Assembly (NCBI GenBank): GCA_017562135.1
Contig: QEYB01000956.1
Span: forward strand, 186,001 to 250,000
Length of the DNA stretch: 64,000 nt
Direction: 5' to 3'
Source: Dipylidium caninum
Taxonomy: Eukaryota; Platyhelminthes; Cestoda; Cyclophyllidea; Dipylidiidae
Position 1 is the first letter of the stretch, and every line of letters starts with the position of its first letter. Below are positions 1-10,200 of the stretch, in pieces. Under the pieces are notes generated by a model that ran no database searches, was not told where the DNA came from, and was given only the letters and a program-made list of their open reading frames with translations. The position numbers and the translations under genes were made by a program.

Positions 1-162
1 GCAGTCGCTTGCCACTCAATTGGACCAAAATCTCGTTCACTTTCAATCGTGTCAAATTCTTAAATTTAGATAGCTGTTTAGGATCTCGGTAGCTATTGGG
101 TTTAAATATAGAAACATGATGAATCCGGAGTTAACATTTTCATGGTGGAAAGCAACAGCCTG

Positions 163-384
163 CTAATTTACCGTTTCTAGTGGCCTTGGCCGAATCGCAT
201 TGTTCATTTTGACGAGTTGTTGAACGTGCCTACGGTCAACCGCGTCACAAGCAGGTATTGGTATATGCCTAGCTTTCATCAGTCGGTTAGACAGCAGGCC
301 GTCAGAATGGAATGAATTGGGCCTACTGACACTCAGAAATTTTTGTTTTCCATCACCCCTCGACAAATTAGACAAAATTAACAC
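163..384 (-). other. Short minus-strand reading frame sharing a segment with the 3.2 kb locus
   Basis: This is a 73-codon minus-strand frame of unknown function. Near its end it encodes HVQQLVKMNNAIRPRP. The plus strand at 3184-3226 encodes the related VQQLVNDAIRQRRR. The underlying DNA has an exact 19-nt inverted match, 209-227 against 3185-3203. It could be a small exon, a duplicated gene fragment or part of a dispersed repeat. I do not recognise a protein family, and the gene status is uncertain. Confidence 0.25.
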
Positions 385-473
385 AGATCAGCCTTGTACT
401 ATATTTGAGGTAGAGAATAGATATGGTAAGTATTTATTTAATTTGACGACACTGACAGAGATTATAGAGTATC

Positions 474-1418
474 CTAAGACATAGCACTGGTTGAGGGTCC
501 GCTAAGAATGCGCATGACCGTACTGGCCCGGCCCTCAACAATATCTCTTATTACCCATTTCAAAATCCTGAGCAGGTTCGAATATCTCCTACCTCGACGG
601 CGGAGACGCCAAATAAGCCATGGATTGAGCATTGGAAGCTCACGTGGAGGCCGTTCAAAAAAGTTGTTGGTGAAGTTACGAACATGGCTGACCAGGGCCA
701 TTATGTCGACGTCCGTACTTAGGTCCAGAAGAACCAACTTACGCGGACGCGAAGAGATTCCGCCAATGATATTCGTGATTAGGTTTATTTCGTTCATTGC
801 GAAGCGCCAAAAGCGATCTTCCCGAGAGGGATCCATCACGTACATCACACAATCGTACAGCCTCAGCAAGTAATACCGATAAAAGAAACGCTGATGCCAT
901 CTGTCTTCTCCAGCCACTCTGACGATGTCCACCTGAATGCTGCAAGCGCAGAGAGAACCCACTAGCCGTTTCATCATTGGGAGTATATTTTCTCGTGTAA
1001 ATATTTGTGCTCCATGCTCGTCCTTAGCATCGAGGAGGGTTCTGTAGAAACGTCGATAGACAAGATTCTCAGCTAAGGCATCCCCGATAACCAGAAATTT
1101 AACGCTGTGAGACTCCGGGTCTCCATGTCGATTTCGGTAGTTCGCGTGATGGCGGACCTCCTGCTGGTAGTAACGAATGGCCTCAATGAGGGTCGAGCTG
1201 GAAGTGTGACTGATGAGTTGAAGTAGCAAACGATAAGTATAAGGATCCACCCACTCAAATCGATACACAAAATCGCGGAAAGCTTGAATCAAATCACGAC
1301 GGTTGCGCAGGTTCCTAGTAGTCGGGAATCCGTCGCATGAGAACATTGCACCAAACGATTTGAGGGGCTGGAAAATTCTTAGTCTCAGGTCTGTAGAACG
1401 TCGATCAAACAGGTACAT
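474..1418 (-). CDS. F-box-like / degenerate small-GTPase-like protein, paralogue 1
   Basis: This is an intact single-exon ORF of 314 codons with no named family that I can assign. Residues 1-45 resemble an F-box helix cluster but are divergent. Residues 107-270 have the order of a Ras/Arf-type fold. KFLVIGDALAEN (107-118) sits where the P-loop would be but lacks the Gly-Lys-Ser/Thr signature. VAGEDRW (168-174) resembles the switch II DxxGQ region. YDCVMYVMDPSRED (188-201) resembles the following beta strand and acidic turn, and RKLVLLDLSTD (226-236) stands in the place of NKxD. It ends in an Arg-rich helix, IWRLRRRGRRYSNLL. It aligns throughout with the minus-strand ORF at 3671-4663. The start is chosen because the two proteins begin alike (MYLFD and MSLFD). 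No introns are seen, unlike the other genes here. The GTPase and F-box readings are inference; coding status is well supported by the paralogue. Confidence 0.72.
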   Translation of the reverse strand: MYLFDRRSTDLRLRIFQPLKSFGAMFSCDGFPTTRNLRNRRDLIQAFRDFVYRFEWVDPYTYRLLLQLISHTSSSTLIEAIRYYQQEVRHHANYRNRHGDPESHSVKFLVIGDALAENLVYRRFYRTLLDAKDEHGAQIFTRENILPMMKRLVGSLCACSIQVDIVRVAGEDRWHQRFFYRYYLLRLYDCVMYVMDPSREDRFWRFAMNEINLITNIIGGISSRPRKLVLLDLSTDVDIMALVSHVRNFTNNFFERPPRELPMLNPWLIWRLRRRGRRYSNLLRILKWVIRDIVEGRASTVMRILSGPSTSAMS

Positions 1419-2778
1419 AAAGACTTGTGTCGACTACGAGGATATCCCGACTTATGGCAGGACCGCCTTGAGTGTTTATCAACTCGATGAAGATGAAAAG
1501 GACTCATTGCTGCAATACTGCTCATTTCAAAAACCCAATTAATAACGGTCACACGGTAAACACAGGTCGCCGGAACAGACTTAGAGGCAGTAGGGGAATT
1601 AATTGGGCAGCAACAATATACGTAATTATGGAAATGGGATGCACAGAAAGTGGTTTTGGTGTTGCCAAAATAAGTAAGAACTGCGGCTTATTGGAATGTG
1701 GCAGCTAAGCGTTTTGGGACAGTTATTTGCCACATTCTATACGCCGCAAGACTTATAATATTGTGACCCGCGAAATGGCCTTCGCACTCTTACTATACAT
1801 CGTGGCAGACAATTAACCTTATTAACGAGACTATCAAGAGTCACTCTGTGCTGTCTGCACGTTGGAGGGTACCGATGGCGAGTAAATGACTTCGTGTGCT
1901 ATTGCGTACGGTGTATACGACACTACAAGGCCATCGTCAGACTTCGACCTGCTGGATTTGCCATTCAACTTGAGCGCGTGTCTGTAAAAACGTAATTCAC
2001 TTCCCCTTGGATGGAGGTTACCACATACAGTTGGTCACAGGTGTCTTGGTTTGACCCCCTCAAGGTTGTACCCACCGTCCCCCTATCGCACTATCGACGA
2101 CTCCCAAATGACTTAATGCCCAACGCAACCGGCCCGGGCGATATGGTGCTCGGTTTTGCGGCAAAAGGGGGCTTGTGGTGCAGACCACCGAATCCCCGAT
2201 CGAATGCACTGGGATTTCAACTGCATTGCACTAACAGCACCCAGAAGTTGGGTTTTATGAATGAGGAAAGACTAACTCCCTTCATGACGAAGAGCCGACC
2301 CCACTCCCACTCCACGTTACGAGTCAAGTAAGATTGCACCCAAGACGTCTTAGGCACACAAAAGCTACAAGTCTTTAAAGGGTCTTTCCATTGCCGTCCT
2401 GATCAAGTCCAACACCACAAAGCAGTCTATGATGGACATAAGAAACGAGAGGTAGTGTGAACGCGTGCATCTCGTTGAGGACACTAGTCACGTGAAAGTG
2501 GTGACTGTGCGACAAACGTTCACCTCACACATGCACGAGAATCCTAGTCGGCATTCAAAATAATCACTCGGCTAATCATCAATCACAAGTGCGTTGTTTG
2601 CAGTGGTCTGGTAGGCGGATGATTGCGGATTTTGTCGACGGATAAACCTTATACTTTCTTTTGCTTCGTTAAGTGTGCCAAGTACCTAGCCTACGCTTCT
2701 TCTTATTATTTGGACTGCTATCTCTCATTTAGTAAAAATAAATATATTAGCTAGTCAATTAGTTTTGTTGTAAAAATT
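1419..2778. other. Intergenic stretch without a recognised gene
   Basis: There is a GC-richer patch at about 1860-2340 with an open plus-strand frame (2011-2331) whose translation matches nothing I know. An imperfect inverted repeat lies at 2457-2523. The last 150 bases before 2779 are AT-rich and could hold the 5' region of the next ORF. Confidence 0.4.
2457..2523. repeat. Imperfect inverted repeat (potential hairpin)
   Basis: GTGAACG at 2457-2463 is the reverse complement of CGTTCAC at 2517-2523. Nested inside, AGTCAC (2486-2491) complements GTGACT (2501-2506) around a 9-nt loop. Flanking CGTGCAT (2464-2470) also complements ATGCACG (2531-2537). The pairing is discontinuous and its function is unknown. 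Confidence 0.35.
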
Positions 2779-3165
2779 GTGACAATGGAAGAACAAGAAG
2801 TGTACTTCATACCTAAATTATTGTATTATTTGCAAAAAGGTAAAACATCGCAAGCATACAAGAAGTTATGTGCCGCACATGAATATGAAGCCTTGAAAGA
2901 AAGACAGTCAAAATTCGTTTGCCAGATTTCGGCTGGCGATTTTTCGTTGAAAAACACCAGGCGTCCAGTTGAAGTCGATGAGACCCACAGCATCAAGGCC
3001 ATTGTCGATTCAGATAAAGCACGTGATATATTAACAAAAAAATTAAAAAAGCAAGATGAACCAGCCCAGCCACCAAAAGCCGAGATTCACAAAAAAGGAT
3101 TATGCTGTCAAAGTGCAGAATTCTTTTATAATCCCACCAGGATGAAATTTTACCAAAACAGCTAG
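2779..3165 (+). CDS. Hypothetical charged protein, 128 codons, possibly decayed at its 3' end
   Basis: This ORF has no recognised family. The likely initiator is the ATG at 2785 (MEEQEVYF) or a codon just before it. The product is Lys-rich with helical stretches (YYLQKGKTSQAYKKL, KARDILTKKLKKQ), with no signal peptide or membrane segment. After the TAG at 3163-3165 the same frame stays open to a TGA near 3288. That extension encodes VQQLVNDAIRQRRR, a segment also seen on the minus strand at 163-384. The gene may therefore be longer, with the stop bypassed by splicing, or it may be a pseudogene or repeat-derived copy. It lies on the opposite strand between the two F-box-like paralogues. Confidence 0.4.
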   Translation: MTMEEQEVYFIPKLLYYLQKGKTSQAYKKLCAAHEYEALKERQSKFVCQISAGDFSLKNTRRPVEVDETHSIKAIVDSDKARDILTKKLKKQDEPAQPPKAEIHKKGLCCQSAEFFYNPTRMKFYQNS

Positions 3166-3184
3166 ACGATCAATTCAAACGCGT

Positions 3185-3203
3185 ACGTTCAACAACTCGT
3201 CAA
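3185..3203 (+). repeat. 19-nt inverted match to 209-227
   Basis: The sequence acgttcaacaactcgtcaa is identical to the reverse complement of 209-227. Similarity continues more weakly downstream (gatgcaatccgac versus aatgcgattcggc), and both copies translate to VQQLV followed by AIR. This supports a duplicated segment with inversion. Confidence 0.6.
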
Positions 3204-3670
3204 CGATGCAATCCGACAGAGACGACGAGGAATAGCAAACCGTCAGGGCGTTGCTTCCCATGTCAATGCAATGCCCACGTGTTGACACATCTGCCATATG
3301 GACCTGATCTTGTATTTTCAAGCTGCCATTTAATTCATTCCATGCAAAACCCCTTAAATGCCAAACTGCTAATGACGTCAAATCACACCTAATTCAGTTT
3401 TTTGATAACACAGATAAAAAACTTTATGAACGTGGAATTTTGACAGTGCCTGAACGATTAAAAAAGTTCCTCCACAAAAACTGACAGTATCTAACTGAAT
3501 CAAGTTACATAATTTCAGCATAACTTCTGAATTTCCATGCTCATTTAAAATTCGTGATCACTTCGCTGCCTACCCAACACAAGCATACAGCATGAAATGA
3601 GGCGTGGAAAAAACACGAGTTAAGTGAACAGGTAGAAGTACATGCTAGAAGCTAAGACGAGAGGTTTCAA

Positions 3671-4663
3671 TTAAACTGCCACGGTTGCCATAATGTCAAC
3701 GCATGTTTGACTGAAAAGCGGGCCCTTCAAATCGGCCTTTTCGTACACGACTATTGTCACAGCCCATCGGATGACATCCATCAAATTGACGAATTTCTCA
3801 CTTTCTCGACGAAGGCGCCACACTCGGGACGACTTTTCTATATTCGCACCCGTCGTAGTGCGCCGATTTAGGGTGACCCCGATGCAACTGGTGACACGCT
3901 TTAGGTAGATGAAATTGCATCTGTCGCCAGCTTCTGAGACTGTTCCGAATGGCAGTGAGTGTGTGTCCAGGACGGCGATCAGGGGAGGTCGAACCTTCGT
4001 GAGTTTGGTGACAGCGTTTTGAATCATAACGAAATCACGAGAACCCGACGACCAGAAGTGGCTACGTGGTGCTGAATTCACCGCGTAGAGGACGCAATGG
4101 TAAAAAAATGTTCGAGAGAAACGGTGAATCACTTTGAACAACTCGTCGGTCGTAAACTCTGACGTATAAATGTCGACGAGGATTTCGTAGGATAACATGG
4201 AACCAAAGAACCGCTTAAAGGAGTGGTGGTTAATTTGAAGCCTGAATATGAGATGCCCACTTTCATCCAGAGAGTTGCAGAGTGTGCTGAAAAAGTACTT
4301 ACTTGTGGAGGGATGTTCTTCCACACTACTGATAATTAAAATATTGATAAATCGTTTGCCCTGAATAGGATTCCGAGTTAAGTAATGCGCGTGAAACTGT
4401 TTCTCTTCTTCGCAGTGTTTAATGGCTTCCAAGAGTCGTTCGTTGGACATATCATTTAGGGAATCGGGGAAAGCATCATAAAGGAATGAATCCAACCAGT
4501 CCACTTTGTTCAGGTAGGCGCACAATGCGTTTGTTAAAATTGAGCTATTGAGAACCCATTTCGTATTTGGGAAAGCATCGCAAAAGTTGACAATATCGAT
4601 GCAGTTCAAAAGTTTCAAAACCTTCCTTTGGAGATCGTGAGATAGTTTATCAAACAAAGACAT
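3671..4663 (-). CDS. F-box-like / degenerate small-GTPase-like protein, paralogue 2
   Basis: This is an intact intronless ORF of 330 codons and is the paralogue of 474-1418. The N-terminus reads MSLFDKLSHDLQRKVLKLLN, then IDIVNFCDAFP, a better F-box-like match (LxxDLxxKVLxxL) than in paralogue 1. Shared blocks include LLEAIKHCEEE / LIEAIRYYQQE, FKRFFGSML / MKRLVGSLC, YHCVLYAVN / YDCVMYVMD and VWRLRRESEKFVNLMDVI / IWRLRRRGRRYSNLLRIL. The nucleotide-binding motifs are even more eroded here: the P-loop position reads NILIISSVEEH. A 25-residue insertion lies after about position 236. Function is unknown. An F-box would imply SCF ubiquitin-ligase adaptor activity, but that is inference. Conservation of frame across two diverged copies argues for selection on protein. 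Confidence 0.75.
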   Translation of the reverse strand: MSLFDKLSHDLQRKVLKLLNCIDIVNFCDAFPNTKWVLNSSILTNALCAYLNKVDWLDSFLYDAFPDSLNDMSNERLLEAIKHCEEEKQFHAHYLTRNPIQGKRFINILIISSVEEHPSTSKYFFSTLCNSLDESGHLIFRLQINHHSFKRFFGSMLSYEILVDIYTSEFTTDELFKVIHRFSRTFFYHCVLYAVNSAPRSHFWSSGSRDFVMIQNAVTKLTKVRPPLIAVLDTHSLPFGTVSEAGDRCNFIYLKRVTSCIGVTLNRRTTTGANIEKSSRVWRLRRESEKFVNLMDVIRWAVTIVVYEKADLKGPLFSQTCVDIMATVAV

Positions 4664-7272
4664 TTAACCCGGGTGGTGTTCAAGAACCCTATCGAGAGAA
4701 ATGAATACGTTTTAACGGAACTTTCATTGGCGTAAGAAAGTTGAATCGCATTATCCCATTTCCCATGCTTCAAGCCAGACGTACAGCAAAAAAAGAAAGC
4801 AAGTTTGCACCCATAGGCAGCGCTTGGTTGCTCGAAAGTATGGTAAGGAGAGGAATCCCCCTTGAAGAAATGTCAGATAAGATGGCACGAGTTCCCTTCT
4901 GTAAGGATAAATATGGGCCCTGATAGGAAAACTTGCGTCGTTACACAGCAAAATTTACATCAAATCCTTATACGAAATTAACCATCGGAATCGCTATTGA
5001 ATGATCGCCGACGTCTGACCAATGTTGCTGTCACGAAAAATGCTCAGTATGCTATACTTACTTTAATAGAATACTTATCCAAAGAAACCTGGCCTTTTTT
5101 CACTGCATGCAATAATCCCAAGAATTAGTAAGAGCGAGATCTTGCCGTGAGCAGAACAAGCAAAAACTCGTCTAGTAAATTTTCAAATCTTCAATCCTGC
5201 ACTTCAAGCTACAAACAGACCAAAACACCATATCTCTACCCATTTTTCTGGACGTTATAACATTCATTTGAGAGAATTCTTGACATAAGTTCATGAATAA
5301 TACTCGAATATTTTAGCGCAAGTGGCAAAAACAACTAAAGCGAACATTGCTCCACACCAGATTCGTCGAACCAGCGATGCCTAGGGAAAAAAACCATGAA
5401 TGATGTAACCTCCGCGTATACCTCTGCTCTAAGGAATACAAAGCAAGGAAAGAAGGAGGCGTGTTCGTCTTCGGCCGGAAGAAAGTGAAGTGACCAATTA
5501 TCGTCCATCACCCACCAAAACCGGCCAACAAACAAAAGAGCCCCAAACGGGTAGGGGTTAAAGCATAGATAGAGGGGGCCGAAGCAAACCTGAATTTTGT
5601 GTGTTGAATAAATTAGACCGTCAGGGATTGATAAAATTATCTGGATGACTGGTCAGCAACCACTAAATCCGCACATGTGTTCAACTAGAAATAAACACGA
5701 TTTGAAAAAAGAACTATTAATGGCAAACCATGGCACATTTCTTTCAGGCCTCATTCACTATCTTTAGTTGTGTCATCAAAGTCTGTCAAGAAATACAAAC
5801 TATTTGTTCTTAAGTTAGACAAGTTAATTTGTTAAACAAGCTCATGTCCCTAACTGGGTAAAAGATGAATATTCCGATGATAGAGATGTATTTACGTACA
5901 AGCGCCATCCGATGAGACGCCTTTTCGCGCTCTAGCGTAGATTGTTAGGGAATCTATGAAAGAACATACACTCTCCATAAACGAACTACGTACCGGCAAG
6001 GTCCTCAGTTTTTATTATTAACGTTAGACATGAGGGCACACGTTCTGAGGTAAATCGTCGTGAACGTCGACTACTTAACGCACACATTAGTACTTTATAA
6101 ACTGGGGAAAAAAGAAAAACCAAACTCGGTTAGCTAATAAAAGAAATGAGGTACCGGAAAAGAGGCCACGAGTGATGACGGCTCGAGGCAACTACACGAA
6201 CATCACCTACGCCAGGGACACCTTCAAAATCGTAACATGAAAGCGTCTATCGTGTAAAACGCGTCAAAATATCACACCCTACGCGAAGACAGCAAACCAG
6301 ATCAACGTTTAACTCTAGGTTAAACTCATGTATCAGTTCAAAATTTTGTTCTCATAAGATACTGCTTATAAGTGTCGGTTTTCCCGTTTATTGCCAAAAC
6401 ATATCAGCAAAAACTAAAGAACATCAACACTCAATTAAACAGAACTTCCAAGCAATAAAATAATGATGTTTCTCTCACATTAAAAAATGGTAAATCAATT
6501 TTCTTATGTCAATATACTACAGTTATCATGAATTATGGGTTCTAAAGCTGATGTTTTGGCGTAAATAATAAATTCTGGCGGTTTCAACAGCCTCCATTAT
6601 TTTTCAAATACACATGGTCAAGAGGAACCTTAGATGAAATACACAATTAATCTCAAACAATTTTGTGGTGATAAATTACATGTACGGAATGTGCCTTGAA
6701 AGCACAGACTGCAGAGAAAAACACATTGGAGCTTGGGACCAACCGAAATGTACTACCACAGCGCTCATATTTACTTATTGGTTGGTTATAAAAAATCTAA
6801 GGACAGAAATTCCCACACGCCTTAAAAAGACGTAATTAGGGAGGGATGGAGTCCTCGGCTGGGCAATAGGCTTATTAAAAGCTAAAAAGTGTGACGGTGC
6901 AGAAAGTAGTTTTTACGCGAAATGGGGATTACAGATAAACTTACCACTGTTGTAAGATGAGTGTAATTAGCTGTTCAAATTTTGCGTTGTGATCTAGCGT
7001 TTATCACAATTTTGCTCGCCAAATTTTGTCGCTGCCTTATTGCGAACAATAGTTATTTATTTCACATATGATTTATCGGACAAAAAATAAACGTGAAATT
7101 GTTGTAACTCGTTTGAAATTTGTACAGAACAGCTAAATAGCCCAAAAGTTTATTTATTCGGCAGTGGTCCACAAATGTGGGTCTCGCAACCATGTCTGTT
7201 TGATTCCGCTCATAGTATTAGCGCGCTCTACAGGCCTACGTCCCTTCCGCTGCGCCCGGCTAGCTGATAAAA
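4664..7272. other. Intergenic region; promoter side of intersectin
   Basis: No coding region is recognised. The bases just upstream of the proposed intersectin start (about 7200-7265) are GC-richer than the surroundings (gcgcgctctacaggc; cgtcccttccgctgcgcc), as expected for a promoter or 5' UTR. The rest is AT-rich and unremarkable. Confidence 0.4.
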
Positions 7273-10200
7273 ATGAGTGAGTTGCCTCAAGCTTGAATCA
7301 TTTAACGTTTGATTTTTTTTCCATTTCATCGAGTATTACAGTGTTGCACGGCCTTTATGTTTAGTATAGTGCATCATAGTTTGCAGCGGAAATACTTTCT
7401 CCTTGATGTTTTGTTTAATAATTATTGTTTGATTCTCCGTATTTAGAGCTAGAAACCAGATTTTTACAAGTACTATATTAACAGCATCAAGGTATTTCAT
7501 TTGATGTCTTCCTCCAATCATTTGATGTTTCATCGGACCTCATTTTGCTCCTTAATTAGTTTATTCTCACTCCTAAATGAAATTATACCCTTTTCCATGC
7601 CTTATATTCGTTGAAGTGCGGCCTCCTATCTATTGTAATATACCGTTTCATATACTACGAACTATCTTTACTTACCACCATATCTTCTTTCCTGATCAGA
7701 TGATTGGGACAATTGGGTAATAACCTACGATGATCGCTCTAAACATGACGAAAATTTCCGATTATTGCATCCTGTTAATGGTTTCATCACCGGAGAGCAG
7801 GCTCGTGACTTTTTTATTCAGTCCAAATTGCCTACCCCCGTTTTGGCTAGGATTTGGGCATTAGCCGACTTAACTGCAGACGGGAAACTGGATCGAAAGG
7901 AGTTTTCAATCGCTATGTTCCTCATTAAAAAAAGTCTCGAAGGAAACGGTCTTCCCACAGAACTTCCACCATCTCTTTTACAAGAAAGACAATGCTCAAT
8001 TCCACCCACCGTACTCCCTCTTAATACTCAATCCACAAACTTGGTGTCAACCAATAACACTACTGTCAGCTCAATTCATTCCAACGAGTGGAGTATTTCT
8101 GCCGCCTTGCGACCCAAGTACAAGCTACAGTTTAATCAGAACGATCGTAACAAACGTGGTTATCTAACTGGTGTTGAGGCGCGCGGTATCTTTCTCAAAT
8201 CTAACTTGCCTCAATCCCAACTGGCGGCAATTTGGAACCTCGCTGATGTGGATAAAGATGGAAATCTCACCTGTGAGGAATTTTGTATTGCTGCCTATCT
8301 AATTGATCAAGTGTTGTCAGGCCGGAAACTCCCTCCCACACTACCGTCCGCTCTCATGCCATCGACCCTTGTAAGTTGGAGTTTTGGTCCTTATTATTCC
8401 GTTTTTTATACAGAGTCAACAAAGTGAGCGTCCTAAATCAACTCCAATTGATGGTGAACAGAAGGGGGAGCCGGGAGGTAATGTAAATTCGGTGGATAAT
8501 CGATACGTTTTTATGTAGGTAGAATGACGTTTGAGGACAAGAGGATGCAGAATTTCTTGTTGGGTCAAGCAGAACTTGACAAACGCAAACATGACTTAGC
8601 TGAGCAGTTGCGACAAGAGGAGGAACAAAGGCGGGAGCAGGCACGATTTGAATCAGAGAAAAGGGAGAGAATTCGGTATGTTTCAACCAAGAAAATTTTC
8701 AAATCTGATTGGGCTTATAAGATTGACATTAGTACTTGATATTGATGTGCTTAAATGCCTATTAAGTTTGGCTCTCACGGTTATTCTTTGATTCAGATTG
8801 TTTGATTTGTTACTCGAATTTTCCGTTTTATTTACTCATTTTGCTAGCAATTCCATATCTAATAATTTTCACCCGACAACCCAGTACAATTTCAGAGACA
8901 TCACGTATTATAGATTGCTTTTAAATCGTAAGAGGAAGTTAGACCTTGGATTTCCGGGCTTTGGTTTATTTTTATTTGTTGAGTCCCTTCTGTTCCCAGA
9001 GTTTTTTTTTTTCTTTCAACAATTTCTTGGTGTTACAATAAAGTTGAAATGTTAGCGTGTACTATGCATTAACATTCACAATATTTACTATTTGTTCAAA
9101 ACCACGTTTTTAGGAGAAAGTTATAGAACGGTTATGTGACCTTATGTATTTTTTGAATTTGTTGTGGTATAATGCTTGCATTGTTAATAAGATTGGGGTA
9201 CGTAGAGGTTGGAGTGCTTAGTTCTGTGATGATTCGATTTTTTTCTGTTGATCACTTTTAAATAGAGAAAAATAGAAATAAGGGAGATTTAGTGTTCCAT
9301 CTAGTAACTTATTAGGTGTGCAAGCCTTAACATTGCATGCCCCACTCACTCGCTTGCATATGGAGTGTTGCCTTCATCATAAAGCGCTTTTATTAACATT
9401 TAGTCTCTGTGACTTGTTTTTCATTCATGGAGTTATCCCATGGTATCAACCAGATGTAATGAATGGGATGTACGTTATCTTCCCAGCAGAGTGTATGGTT
9501 GCGTCAATGCACTCGTACATTTAAAAAAGTAAATTCCTGGCAATTATACATAAAATACAATCGTCTATGGCTTTGTCTCCTACATACACACAATCATGTT
9601 AAAACACACCACGTCCTCCAGTCATTTCTCACCATTTAATCGGTCCTGTGGTCAGGAGAGAGCCTGTAATTCTGCTCTTTCTTGACATCGACTTAGTCTA
9701 TAATATTTATCCTCATTCAACTCAGAAAGTAAATTAAACTTGGCTCGTTCTTATGGGATAGCAATGGGGAATGAGAGTAGTATTTTCAACCTTTTATTGG
9801 TACTTAATTCGGCCCTATTCTGAAGGGGCAGTATGTTAAATATGGTTAGACTCATTCCCCATACTGATTAGCCAAGAACGTGAACGTCAACGTCAGCGCC
9901 AAGCTGAGGCAGAGGCAGAGAAGGCGCGCGTAATAGAAGCGCGTCTGCAAGAGGCGGCGACATCGCAGCTCCAGAAAACGCGTGAGGAGTTGCGCCGACG
10001 GGCCCTGGATGCTGAAAAGTCGCGAATTGAAGCCCTTACCAAAGAGTGTAGTCGCCAATCTCAAGTCCTGGAGCAGGCGAAAGCTGATTTTGTGAGGCTG
10101 GAGGAGTCTGCTGCCACACAGACGACGCGACGTGAAGCAATACAGTCACGGATTTCCGCGGCGCAGATGGAAGTAGAGGCGCATAAGGCCGTCATATTGA

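Noticed and set aside
508..873. 121-codon plus-strand open frame
   Set aside because: It is the antisense shadow of the paralogue-1 gene on the minus strand; its composition reflects the Arg-rich codons of the real gene.
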